DNA of 10,835 nucleotides from Candidatus Brocadiaceae bacterium. GTDB lineage: Bacteria; Planctomycetota; Brocadiia; SM23-32. The notes under the pieces were generated by a model. It searched no databases. It was not told the DNA's origin and saw nothing but the letters and a program-made list of their open reading frames with translations. Below, piece by piece: positions 1 through 6,390 of this stretch. The first letter of the stretch is position 1, and every line of letters begins with the position of its first letter. A program made the translations under genes and the position numbers. The stretch spans positions 1-10,835 of the forward strand of contig JAUWZH010000069.1 of NCBI GenBank assembly GCA_030615435.1. Direction: 5' to 3'.

Positions 1-1174
1 GCCGCATTTCCCCCCCGACCGACTCGCGCACGCTAATGCGCACCCGCGCTGGTCGGGACAGCCTGACGGTAATCGCGTTCCGGCTCCCGTCCAGGACGGC
101 GAACTCGCATTTAAACGGCCCGCGGCCCGGCGCGCCGCACCTCACCCGGTAGCTTCCGGTGCGAAGGGGGACCTTCGCCTTTCCCTGCGCGTCAGTGAAA
201 ACGAACGCCGCCGGCCCGGTCAGCCGTGAATCGAACGTCGCCCAGGCCCGCGCCACCGGCAGCCCGCTGCTCTCCTCCTTCACCTGCACCTCCATCTCGC
301 CCATCGGCGGCGCCGACATCGCCAGCAGTTGCGAGCCGACCCGAGACGGGCTCCCCCGGGTCGGCACGAGACGCCTGCGGTAGGTGCGGAGCTCTCCGGG
401 CGGGATGGTGTGCTCCGAATAGATCACCTTCGACCAGCCCGGCCCGTGCGTGCTGTCCATCGGCATCCCGCCGATGGCGAACAGGCCCCATGCCCACCGC
501 CCGGCGAAGAATGAAAGCCATGCCGTCTGGCCGCTCCTGCCGGCAGGGTGCAGGCCGACCCCCTCAACGAACCGTTCGGTGCGCCCGTGGTAAATCAGGT
601 CAGCCACTTCGAGGCGGTAGACGGTGTTCGGGCTCTGGTTCTGCACGCTCGTGACGATTCCCAGTGTGCGCGAACCGGGAGCCAAACGGTAGCGCGTCCG
701 AATGACCACTGCCGGATTGCGGGACCAGTGCCCCATGGTCATGACGGTGGCCGCCTCGTCGGAGGGGTCCTGCCCCATCACGCGGACTTCTTCGCAGACC
801 ACCCCCGGCGTCGTCCCGCCCCCTACGTGCGGCACCAGCAGGCGCATGTAGTCTTCGCCGCCCTGCATCGCCGCATCCAGCAGCGCACCCGCATAGAACG
901 GTGAAGGAGCCGTGCGTTCCTCGGCCCCGACCACGAATCGAACGAAGGCGTTCTGAAGCAGATAGTCCCCCGCTCGCCCCTCGGCCCCGGGACCCTGAAC
1001 GAGGGGCGTGGCGGCTCCGATGCGCACGACCTCAACCCGCCCCATCAGTTCAAGGGCCGGTTGAGGCTCGAGGTCCTCGGGCGGTAAAAGCCCGGTTCCG
1101 TCCCTGCCCCGGCAACCCGAGGTGAACGCCATTGCCGCCGCAATCGCGGCGAGGGCGAGCCCGATTGCCTTCAT
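1..1174 (-). CDS. Secreted lipoprotein resembling the N-terminal part of CehA/McbA-family metallohydrolases (partial)
   Basis: An uninterrupted minus-strand frame of 391 codons runs from an ATG at 1174 off the left edge. The start is supported by an AGGAGG ribosome site (1184-1189 on the complement) nine bases upstream. Residues 1-20 form a hydrophobic signal segment ending TSGC, so Cys21 is a plausible lipidation site, although the lipobox is not canonical. Residues 66-81 (AEGRAGDYLLQNAFVRFV) resemble the 'GDY-L-N--VRFV' opening of the accessory domain that precedes the PHP-type hydrolase in CehA/McbA-like proteins. Residues 94-117 (YAGALLDAA... then RLLVPHVG) continue that pattern. Residues about 293-372 look like a carboxypeptidase-regulatory-type beta-sandwich (SGLPVARAWATF, then TDAQGKAKVPL and a GSYRVR strand). 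Seen: the open frame, the signal and the motifs. Inferred: a metal-dependent hydrolase domain would lie to the left, outside the window. It could instead be a purely structural surface lipoprotein. Confidence 0.72.
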   Translation of the reverse strand, partial: MKAIGLALAAIAAAMAFTSGCRGRDGTGLLPPEDLEPQPALELMGRVEVVRIGAATPLVQGPGAEGRAGDYLLQNAFVRFVVGAEERTAPSPFYAGALLDAAMQGGEDYMRLLVPHVGGGTTPGVVCEEVRVMGQDPSDEAATVMTMGHWSRNPAVVIRTRYRLAPGSRTLGIVTSVQNQSPNTVYRLEVADLIYHGRTERFVEGVGLHPAGRSGQTAWLSFFAGRWAWGLFAIGGMPMDSTHGPGWSKVIYSEHTIPPGELRTYRRRLVPTRGSPSRVGSQLLAMSAPPMGEMEVQVKEESSGLPVARAWATFDSRLTGPAAFVFTDAQGKAKVPLRTGSYRVRCGAPGRGPFKCEFAVLDGSRNAITVRLSRPARVRISVRESVGGEMR

Positions 1175-1245
1175 ACGATTGGGCCTCCTGCCCATTTCCA
1201 GCCATTACCACGGAGCGCGTATGACGTGCGAAACCAACGCACCGG

Positions 1246-1275
1246 CGGCGAACGAGCAAATGCTTCGCTTCGCCG
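1246..1275 (-). promoter_or_regulatory. Stem-loop in the lipoprotein mRNA leader
   Basis: GGCGAACGAGC (1247-1257) pairs with GCTTCGCTTCGCC (1262-1274) around an AAAT loop on the plus strand. This gives 11 pairs with two single-base bulges (1264 and 1268), plus a further C-G pair at 1246/1275. It lies between the minus-strand promoter and the lipoprotein start, so it would form in that mRNA. It has no U-tract and is not an evident terminator. A role in stability or translation is inference. Confidence 0.4.
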
Positions 1276-1339
1276 GGGGGTCAACCCGCGCAGGGCCTGC
1301 GAGCACGACGACGATGCGAGGGGAACCCGACATGGTGGG

Positions 1340-1369
1340 ATTCTAGGGCAGCACCCGCGCTTCTGTCAA
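1340..1369 (-). promoter_or_regulatory. Sigma-70-type promoter for the lipoprotein gene
   Basis: On the complement, a perfect TTGACA (-35, 1364-1369) is followed after 18 bases by TAGAAT (-10, 1340-1345, five of six consensus bases). Transcription would start near 1333, leaving a leader of about 160 nucleotides before the ATG at 1174. Confidence 0.55.
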
Positions 1370-1391
1370 ACCCGTCGGGCGGGGGGGGCGT

Positions 1392-1420
1392 TTGCTTTGC
1401 ACGCATCGGTACGCTACTTT
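1392..1420 (+). promoter_or_regulatory. Possible promoter for the mutase/dehydrogenase pair
   Basis: TTGCTT (1392-1397), a 17-base spacer and TACTTT (1415-1420) give correct geometry with moderate consensus matches. A start near 1427 would leave a leader of about 63 nucleotides before the GTG at 1490. Confidence 0.38.
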
Positions 1421-1476
1421 GAGGTTTGCTCCCGAGTGGGGGGAGCCCTGCCGAAAACCAGCGCTCGGCCGATTCC

Positions 1477-1481
1477 AGGGG
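1477..1481 (+). promoter_or_regulatory. Ribosome site deciding the GTG start of the mutase
   Basis: AGGGG sits eight bases before GTG 1490. No ATG occurs in this frame near the family's expected N-terminus. A second in-frame GTG at 1481 overlaps this site and is therefore less likely. Confidence 0.45.
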
Positions 1482-1489
1482 TGGCAATC

Positions 1490-3097
1490 GTGCCCATAGG
1501 CGACTACTACGGCAGCGTGGACGAGGCCGTGAAGCGGGACGACATCCGCGGGGTCTACGGGAAGGACATCGGCCCGGACTTCGCCCGAGCACTCGGTCGA
1601 AGCCTTGCGGAAGTCCTGCGCTGCGCGACGCCTGTCGAGCCGGTGAACGTGGTGGTGGGGCACGACATGAGGCTGAGCGGGCCGGTCCTTGCGGAGGCGC
1701 TGAGCCAGGGGCTGACCGAAGGCGGCTGCCGGCCGGTCCAGATGGGGCTCGCAGGCACGGAGCTGGTCGGCTTTCTACCAGCCCACTACAGCGACGTAAT
1801 TGACGGCGGGGTCATGATAACCGCCTCGCACAACCCGCCGGAGGAAAACGGCTTCAAGTTCTTCGGACGCGGAGGCCAGCCCCTGTCACTCGCCCCCCTC
1901 GATGCCCCGTCCGGCGAGGAAGGGCTCGGGCGCATGGCGTCGTCCATAAAGAAATCCCGGATACCGGAGCGTCTGAAGTGGGAGGACTTCGCTCCCGACT
2001 ATATTCAAACGGTCCTCCAGAAGGGTGAGCTTGATTTTGAGAGGGCCGTCTCCGGGGCCTCCGAGCCGATGCGCATTGCCGTGGAGGCGGGCAACGGGAT
2101 GGGTGGGCGCATCCTGCGCGAGTTCGCCAGGATCGCTCCTCAGTTCGAGTGGAGTTTCTCAAACGAGACGCCTGACGGGCGTTTCCCCAGGGTCATGCCG
2201 AATCCGTTGAGCGATGAGTACCAGCGGATGGTCGCCGAGCTGGTGCGCAGGACCGGCAGCCACGTGGGGATGTGCTTCGACGGGGATGCCGACCGTGTGG
2301 CGCTGGCGGACGAGAACGGCGAGATGCTCTCGCCCCCGCTGCTCGCCGCGTTGATCGGCGGGCGCCTGCGGGAAAAGCTCGGCCCGGGGGCGAAGACCGC
2401 GTTCAACCTGGAGTGCAGTTGGGTGGTGCCCGACAGCCTTGGCGACCGCGCCAGTGTCACCGGAGACGGGCCGGCCGTGATGGTGCCGGTGGGATACGGA
2501 AGGATCAAGGCGATCATGCGCCGGAACCCGGAAATAGCCTTCGGCGCCGAGCACTCCGGCCACTACATGTTCCGCGAGTTCTACACCGCGGACAGCGGCA
2601 TGCTGGCCGGGCTGATGGTGCTGGAGCTTGCGGCCGAGCTTCACGCCCGCGGCAAGACCCTCTCCTCAGAGCTGGAGGAGATGCGCCGGCGCTATCACGG
2701 CTCGGGCGAGGTCAACTTTCAGCTTCCTCCGGAGCGCCCCGTGGAACACATCATCGCGGAGGCCGTGGCGAGGTTCAAGGGCGAGGCGCAGAGCATGTAC
2801 GCCGTGGCGGCGGACGGCGTTCGGCTGACGGAAACTTATCCCCCCTCTTTCGAATTGGCAGCAACCGACGTGCGGGTGGAAGCACAGGACTGGTGGTTCT
2901 GCATGCGCGAGAGCGGCACCGAAGGCGACCTGTGCCGGCTCTACGTCGAGAGCGATGGCGACCGGGGCCTCATGGAACGAAAGCTCAAGGCGCTTGTGGA
3001 ACTCGTCGGCCCCGAATTCAGGACTCGAAACAGAACGCGCGGGATGCCGCAGGATGTCAGGGGAGGGGTGAAAGGTGACGACGGAGAGCGCAGGTGA
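1490..3097 (+). CDS. Phosphomannomutase/phosphoglucomutase-family phosphohexomutase
   Basis: The product (535 aa from GTG 1490) belongs to the alpha-D-phosphohexomutase superfamily, cytosolic enzymes that interconvert hexose 1- and 6-phosphates through a phosphoserine. All four active-site elements are visible. The phosphoserine loop is TASHNPPEENGFKFFG, with Ser113. The Mg-binding DGDADR is at 264-269. The sugar-recognition loop GAEHSGH is at 352-358. The phosphate-binding loop RESGTEG is at 473-479, where families usually have a Pro or Ala after Arg and a Pro after TE. At 535 aa it is longer than bacterial ManB/AlgC-type enzymes (about 455-465 aa), partly through a basic, low-complexity tail after about residue 510. 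Its stop overlaps the next start (GTGA at 3094-3097), so the two proteins are probably made in a coupled way. The fold is certain; the choice between mannose, glucose and another hexose is not. Confidence 0.93.
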   Translation: MPIGDYYGSVDEAVKRDDIRGVYGKDIGPDFARALGRSLAEVLRCATPVEPVNVVVGHDMRLSGPVLAEALSQGLTEGGCRPVQMGLAGTELVGFLPAHYSDVIDGGVMITASHNPPEENGFKFFGRGGQPLSLAPLDAPSGEEGLGRMASSIKKSRIPERLKWEDFAPDYIQTVLQKGELDFERAVSGASEPMRIAVEAGNGMGGRILREFARIAPQFEWSFSNETPDGRFPRVMPNPLSDEYQRMVAELVRRTGSHVGMCFDGDADRVALADENGEMLSPPLLAALIGGRLREKLGPGAKTAFNLECSWVVPDSLGDRASVTGDGPAVMVPVGYGRIKAIMRRNPEIAFGAEHSGHYMFREFYTADSGMLAGLMVLELAAELHARGKTLSSELEEMRRRYHGSGEVNFQLPPERPVEHIIAEAVARFKGEAQSMYAVAADGVRLTETYPPSFELAATDVRVEAQDWWFCMRESGTEGDLCRLYVESDGDRGLMERKLKALVELVGPEFRTRNRTRGMPQDVRGGVKGDDGERR

Positions 3098-4284
3098 CCC
3101 CACGCAAAGCCGATAGGACGTGCGTTGTCTTCGGGGCGGGGGCGCTCGGGCTCGGTTTCCTCGGCCCGGAACTCGGGCGCGACTACGAGATGGTCTACGT
3201 GGACATCCCGGACAGGGCCGGCCTGCTCGAGTATATGAATGATTCGCACGAATACACTTACAACGAAACTGGTCCCTCTGCGCGAACCGTGAGCGTGGAC
3301 GGTGTGCGCGGAATCAACACGGCGGACGGTGAGGCCGTTCAGGCGGCCCTCCAACGAGCAGACCTGGTTTTTACGGCAGTAGGGGAACCCAATCTATCAA
3401 AGGTGGCGCCGAGCCTGGCGCGCGCCGCCGCTCAACGGGAACCAGAGCGACCCCTGCGCGTCTTGTGCTGTGAGAATGGGCTGGAGATAGCCAGGAAGCT
3501 TACGGACCACATTGAATCGGCGCTCGGTGGGGCAGGGAGGCGGCTGATCGTCGGCGATACGGTGATGGGGCGGATGTGCATGATCGTGAGTCCGCCTGAG
3601 GGCGGGCTCGCCCCCGTCGGGCCGGAACTCGACTGGGCCGTAGCGGCCGAGCCGTTCTTCGGCATCCCCGTGCCTCGCAGGGCGATGGAGGGGTTGCAGG
3701 AGCCCGGGGCAGCGTTCCAGGTGATGGGCGAGGGGGAATTCGCGGCGCGGGAAGACGTCAAGATGTTGGCTCACAACGGCTTACATGCCTTCCTCGCGTT
3801 CCTGGGCCAACTGCGCGGCAAGCAATACTACTGCGAGCTGAGTGACGACAGCCGGATCATGGGCATGGCCCGCGACATGCTGCTCGGGGAGGTGGGCGAG
3901 GCCCTGCTGCGCAAGCACGGCGCCGCCCTCGACCACAACTTCTATCACAATTACGCCGTCACCATCCTGCGCCGGGTCGTGTGCCCGGGGTTCCACGATT
4001 CCCTGGCTCGTGGCGCACGTGCGGTTATGCGCAAGCTCCAGCCGGGGGAACGGCTGGTGGAAGGGGTTCGGATGATTGCAGCCCAGGGGCTTTCGCCGCA
4101 GCTTTATGCCACGGGCCTGGTTGCAGCCATCGCGGTCGCGCGCCGCACCCGTGCGACGGAGCTGAGCTTCCATGAGGTGCTCAGGCGGCACTGCGGCCTG
4201 CGCGAGGACGAAGAAGCGGACCTGATCGAGCTCGCCGAAGATCGCAGGAGCTGGCTGGGGCGCGAGTTCGGGCTCGAGGGCTGA
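3094..4284 (+). CDS. Mannitol-1-phosphate dehydrogenase-like polyol/sugar-acid dehydrogenase
   Basis: A 396-aa cytosolic NAD(P)-dependent oxidoreductase of the polyol-specific long-chain dehydrogenase family (mannitol-1-phosphate 5-dehydrogenase, mannitol 2-dehydrogenase, fructuronate reductase). An N-terminal Rossmann motif VVFGAGALGLGFLG (11-24) binds the cofactor. CCENG at 125-129 matches the conserved 'CEN' segment of MtlD-like proteins. The catalytic pattern K-x4-N-x2-H is intact as Lys223, Asn228 and His231, followed by the typical GLHAFLAFLGQLRG stretch. The C-terminal half keeps the family's 'RRVVCPGFHDSLARGARAVMRKL' pattern (about residues 293-315). The GTG start overlaps the mutase stop. 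Pairing with a phosphohexomutase favours a sugar-phosphate substrate, possibly fructose 6-phosphate to mannitol 1-phosphate, but the exact substrate cannot be read from sequence. Confidence 0.85.
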   Translation: MTPRKADRTCVVFGAGALGLGFLGPELGRDYEMVYVDIPDRAGLLEYMNDSHEYTYNETGPSARTVSVDGVRGINTADGEAVQAALQRADLVFTAVGEPNLSKVAPSLARAAAQREPERPLRVLCCENGLEIARKLTDHIESALGGAGRRLIVGDTVMGRMCMIVSPPEGGLAPVGPELDWAVAAEPFFGIPVPRRAMEGLQEPGAAFQVMGEGEFAAREDVKMLAHNGLHAFLAFLGQLRGKQYYCELSDDSRIMGMARDMLLGEVGEALLRKHGAALDHNFYHNYAVTILRRVVCPGFHDSLARGARAVMRKLQPGERLVEGVRMIAAQGLSPQLYATGLVAAIAVARRTRATELSFHEVLRRHCGLREDEEADLIELAEDRRSWLGREFGLEG

Positions 4285-4289
4285 TGTTG

Positions 4290-4332
4290 AGCTCCGCGTG
4301 GATGCGTCGCCCTTGCGGGCCAGTGGGGAGCT
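4290..4332. terminator. Terminator-like structure between convergent genes
   Basis: In the 46-base gap, GCCC TTGC GGGC (4309-4320) forms a tight hairpin enclosed by AGCTCC (4290-4295) and GGAGCT (4327-4332). The second arm touches the stop codon of the transporter. There is no U-tract on either strand, so it would be an untypical or only helper terminator for both convergent transcripts. Confidence 0.3.
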
Positions 4333-5248
4333 ATGAGATGACGAGGGCGGCCACCACGGGCAGCGTGACCATGGAGAGTACCGTGCTCAGGATTATGGAG
4401 GTGTTCGTAAGGTCCATGTCGAGTTCGAAGTTCTCCCGCAGCAGGGGCGTGGAGGTGGCCACCGGCATGGCGGCCTGGAGGATCACGACGGCGTAGCTCA
4501 CCTCGTCGAGAGGCAGCAAGGCGGCGATGCCCCATCCAACCACCGGCGCGAGCACAAGTGTGACGCCGGAGACCAGGAGCGCCGGCCTCAGCGCCTTGTG
4601 GATGCCGCTGAAGTCCAGCATTGCTCCGATGCCGAAAAGGATGAGCGGCACGGTCATCTGTCCGAAGGGCCGCAGGGCAGTCTCGAGCAGCCGTGGCAGC
4701 CCCCAGTGCGTCAAGCTGAAGGAAAGCCCCAGCAGCGTCATTCCGACGATGGGCGCCGTCAGCTTCACGGCCTTGCCGACGGGGACCCCGCCTTTCTGGC
4801 CGCGGGTGTGGATCAGCCCGATGAGGAGCCCGAACCCGTAGAACACGGGCCACCACAGCAGTAAGAAGAACACGGCGCGCCGAAGCCCGGCGTCTCCCAG
4901 CAGGACCTGACACACGCCGAAGCCGATCCAGCCGTAGTTGCTGAACGTGCCGCACGCATGGACGGCGCTCTTGCTGCCTGGTCCGTTCACGAAGCGGGTG
5001 GCCAGGAACGCCACCAGGAACATCGCTCCAGTCAGCAGAATCAGAGCGGCCAGCATGGAGGGCAGGGCCGAGAGGTCCTCCCCGCCGGCGTCGTACATCG
5101 AAAAGAACACCATCACCGGCAGGGTGAAACGGACCACGAAGCGGCGCAGAACGTCCCCCTCTTCATCCCCGAAGACCTTCGTGAGCCGAAAACCAAGGCC
5201 GATCAGAATCGGAATGAGGATTTCCAGGATTTTGAACAACGTTGCCAT
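4331..5248 (-). CDS. AEC-family (auxin efflux carrier/malonate-type) membrane transporter
   Basis: A very hydrophobic protein of 305 aa, about ten membrane segments, of the AEC (Mem_trans) secondary transporter family; bacterial members export or import organic acids or other small anions. The N-terminus MATLFKILEILIPILIGLGFRL is typical. The mid-protein FSNYGWIGF (about 102-110) matches the family's conserved glycine/asparagine helix, and AAMPVATSTPLL near residue 259 matches the C-terminal 'AAMPVAT' helix. ATG 5248 is preferred over an in-frame ATG at 5281, because the 11 extra residues are not family-like, no ribosome site precedes 5281, and a possible promoter at 5300-5327 would leave almost no leader for it. 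It is convergent with the sugar-phosphate genes and has its own promoter. The substrate is unknown. Confidence 0.85.
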   Translation of the reverse strand: MATLFKILEILIPILIGLGFRLTKVFGDEEGDVLRRFVVRFTLPVMVFFSMYDAGGEDLSALPSMLAALILLTGAMFLVAFLATRFVNGPGSKSAVHACGTFSNYGWIGFGVCQVLLGDAGLRRAVFFLLLWWPVFYGFGLLIGLIHTRGQKGGVPVGKAVKLTAPIVGMTLLGLSFSLTHWGLPRLLETALRPFGQMTVPLILFGIGAMLDFSGIHKALRPALLVSGVTLVLAPVVGWGIAALLPLDEVSYAVVILQAAMPVATSTPLLRENFELDMDLTNTSIILSTVLSMVTLPVVAALVIS

Positions 5249-5299
5249 CAGAAGCCATATCCCGGCTGACGAAGCAAGCATCGCGGATGCGAACCGTCT

Positions 5300-5327
5300 A
5301 TCTTACCGGCTGTACGCGTCGCTTCAA
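5300..5327 (-). promoter_or_regulatory. Possible promoter for the AEC transporter
   Basis: On the complement, TTGAAG (5322-5327), a 16-base spacer and TAAGAT (5300-5305). Consensus matches are four of six in each box. A start near 5293 suits translation from ATG 5248 better than from 5281. Confidence 0.28.
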
Positions 5328-5378
5328 GAAGATGCGCAGCACGGGGCTGAACGAAACCAGACGGAGAAACTCTCCCGC

Positions 5379-5407
5379 TTGACAGGCACGTTCACACGCG
5401 CTAAAAG
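5379..5407 (+). promoter_or_regulatory. Possible distal promoter of the membrane protein/URO-D-like unit
   Basis: A perfect TTGACA (5379-5384), a 17-base spacer and TAAAAG (5402-5407). A transcript from here would begin near 5414 and carry the dyad at 5453-5478 in its leader. Confidence 0.38.
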
Positions 5408-5413
5408 GCCACA

Positions 5414-5433
5414 GGCATCCGGAGGGCATCCGG
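5414..5433 (+). repeat. Short tandem direct repeat
   Basis: GGCATCCGG occurs at 5414-5422 and again at 5425-5433, an 11-base period close to one helical turn. It lies just after the distal promoter. It may be chance or a pair of protein contact sites. Confidence 0.3.
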
Positions 5434-5452
5434 GCGTGCCGGGTCTCCCGCA

Positions 5453-5478
5453 GGAAGGTTGCAGGTCTGCAACCTTCC
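5453..5478. repeat. Perfect 12-bp inverted repeat, operator or hairpin candidate
   Basis: GGAAGGTTGCAG (5453-5464) and CTGCAACCTTCC (5467-5478) are exact reverse complements separated by two bases. The dyad ends eight bases before the -35 box at 5486. The half-site core AAGGTTGC recurs at 5532-5539 just after the transcription start. No T-run follows in either direction, so an intrinsic terminator is unlikely. A dimeric-regulator operator is the better reading, with an RNA hairpin in the distal transcript as the alternative. Confidence 0.6.
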
Positions 5479-5485
5479 CTTAACA

Positions 5486-5514
5486 TTGCCGTAATCCTGA
5501 CGTGGCGGTATACT
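5486..5514 (+). promoter_or_regulatory. Proximal sigma-70-type promoter of the membrane protein gene
   Basis: TTGCCG (5486-5491), a 17-base spacer and TATACT (5509-5514, five of six). Transcription would begin near 5521 and give a leader of about 46 nucleotides. This is one of the best promoter matches in the window. Confidence 0.6.
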
Positions 5515-5566
5515 GTTGGCCGTCTGACTCCAAGGTTGCCCCGTGCGCGTGGGAGGAAAGAAGTAA

Positions 5567-6334
5567 ATGGGAAGCTCCGGTTCAAAGCAGCTTGCTCTTC
5601 TCTCTTCGACACCAATGCCGAAGAGCCTGTTGGCTGGCCTGGCCTTTATTGCTGGAATCTTTGTTTCCGGGTTGGTTCTGTCCCACCAGGGTCATGAGGT
5701 GTTCCTGCTTTGGATTCACGAGGACGGTCTGGTGGAGTGGCTTACGTTTGGGGAACTTTTGATCATGTCCGCGTTCTCCTTTGTCATGTCTCATGCTTTC
5801 AGGCGGTCCGGGCAGGGACGAGCAGCAAGCAGGGTATGGCTCCTGCTCGGTTTCCTGTGTCTTTTCGGAGCCATTGAGGAGATCTCCTGGGGGCAGAGGG
5901 TCTTTGGAATCGAAAGCCCGAAGTGGTTCCGGAAGCACAACGCACAGGGCGAGACCAATTTGCACAACCTGGTGTTTTATGGCGTGAAAATCAATAAACT
6001 TGTCTTCGGCACAATTCTGGGAGTTCTCGTTGTAATCTATCTGTCTTTGTTTCCTGTATTGTATCGCCTCAGCGGAAGATTCAAGGGTTTCATTGACAGG
6101 TGGGGGATTCCAATTGCCCAGAATTACCAGATCGCCATCGCTGTTATTGTCTTTATACTGGTCCAACTTCATCTCGACTTCTCGAAGAAGGTGAGGGAGT
6201 TGCTTGAGCTCTACACTTGCTTCTTGTTCCTTCTTGTCCTGGCGCATCCATATAACCAGGAAGCCTTCCCGTTGAGGTGGCTGCAGTTCCGGAGACGGAA
6301 AGCCTCCCGTGGGGAACAAGCTGGCCGGCAGTAA
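5567..6334 (+). CDS. Uncharacterised polytopic membrane protein with EEISWGQ / ETNLHN motifs
   Basis: A 255-aa inner-membrane protein. GGAGG at 5552-5556 lies ten bases before the ATG. Hydrophobic stretches at about 21-38, 58-77, 88-103, 144-166, 186-203 and 215-228 suggest six membrane helices. The striking part is polar: EEISWGQR at 104-111 at the end of the third helix, and NAQGETNLHN at 125-134 in the following loop. His201-Leu-Asp and the spaced acidic residues Glu211 and Glu214 begin the last helix. I recognise the EEISWGQ...NLHN pair as a signature of a widespread but unnamed bacterial membrane family; I know no assigned function. Conserved Glu, Asn and His at a membrane boundary would suit an intramembrane enzyme or a metal or lipid site, but that is inference. 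By eye, base composition is lower in GC than the mutase gene (52% versus 77% in one sampled 60-base line from each). The URO-D-like gene follows 56 bases later with no terminator between. Confidence 0.8.
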   Translation: MGSSGSKQLALLSSTPMPKSLLAGLAFIAGIFVSGLVLSHQGHEVFLLWIHEDGLVEWLTFGELLIMSAFSFVMSHAFRRSGQGRAASRVWLLLGFLCLFGAIEEISWGQRVFGIESPKWFRKHNAQGETNLHNLVFYGVKINKLVFGTILGVLVVIYLSLFPVLYRLSGRFKGFIDRWGIPIAQNYQIAIAVIVFILVQLHLDFSKKVRELLELYTCFLFLLVLAHPYNQEAFPLRWLQFRRRKASRGEQAGRQ

Positions 6335-6377
6335 TCATATAGGCGTTCCGAGGGCTTTGAGACGTGCTTCCATTCAG

Positions 6378-6384
6378 AAGGAGG
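6378..6384 (+). promoter_or_regulatory. Strong ribosome site fixing the URO-D-like start
   Basis: AAGGAGG is placed six bases before ATG 6391. It rules out the in-frame ATG at 6364, which would add nine non-family residues and contain this site. Confidence 0.7.
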
Positions 6385-6390
6385 ATAAGG

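Larger units (their letters stand above)
1175..1489. other. Divergent intergenic control region
   Basis: These 315 bases hold no convincing gene. They carry a minus-strand promoter and a plus-strand promoter back to back, with the two -35 boxes separated by 22 bases. They also hold a leader of roughly 160 bases in front of the lipoprotein gene, with one strong stem-loop, and a run of eight G at 1381-1388 between the promoters. The plus-strand frame of the mutase stays open back to 1226, but the residues it would add look like no protein family and lack a ribosome site. Confidence 0.6.

Noticed and set aside
1226..1489. Extension of the mutase frame to an ATG at 1226 (623 aa)
   Set aside because: The added residues are not family-like, no ribosome site precedes them, and they would span both divergent promoters. 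A ribosome site fits GTG 1490.
2272..3078. A 268-codon plus-strand frame inside the mutase gene
   Set aside because: Arginine/glycine/alanine-rich translation in a shifted frame of a clearly real gene, typical of GC-rich DNA.
4104..4955. A 283-codon minus-strand frame over the dehydrogenase end and the transporter
   Set aside because: Overlaps two well-supported genes, and its translation is low-complexity and rich in Arg, Ala and Pro.
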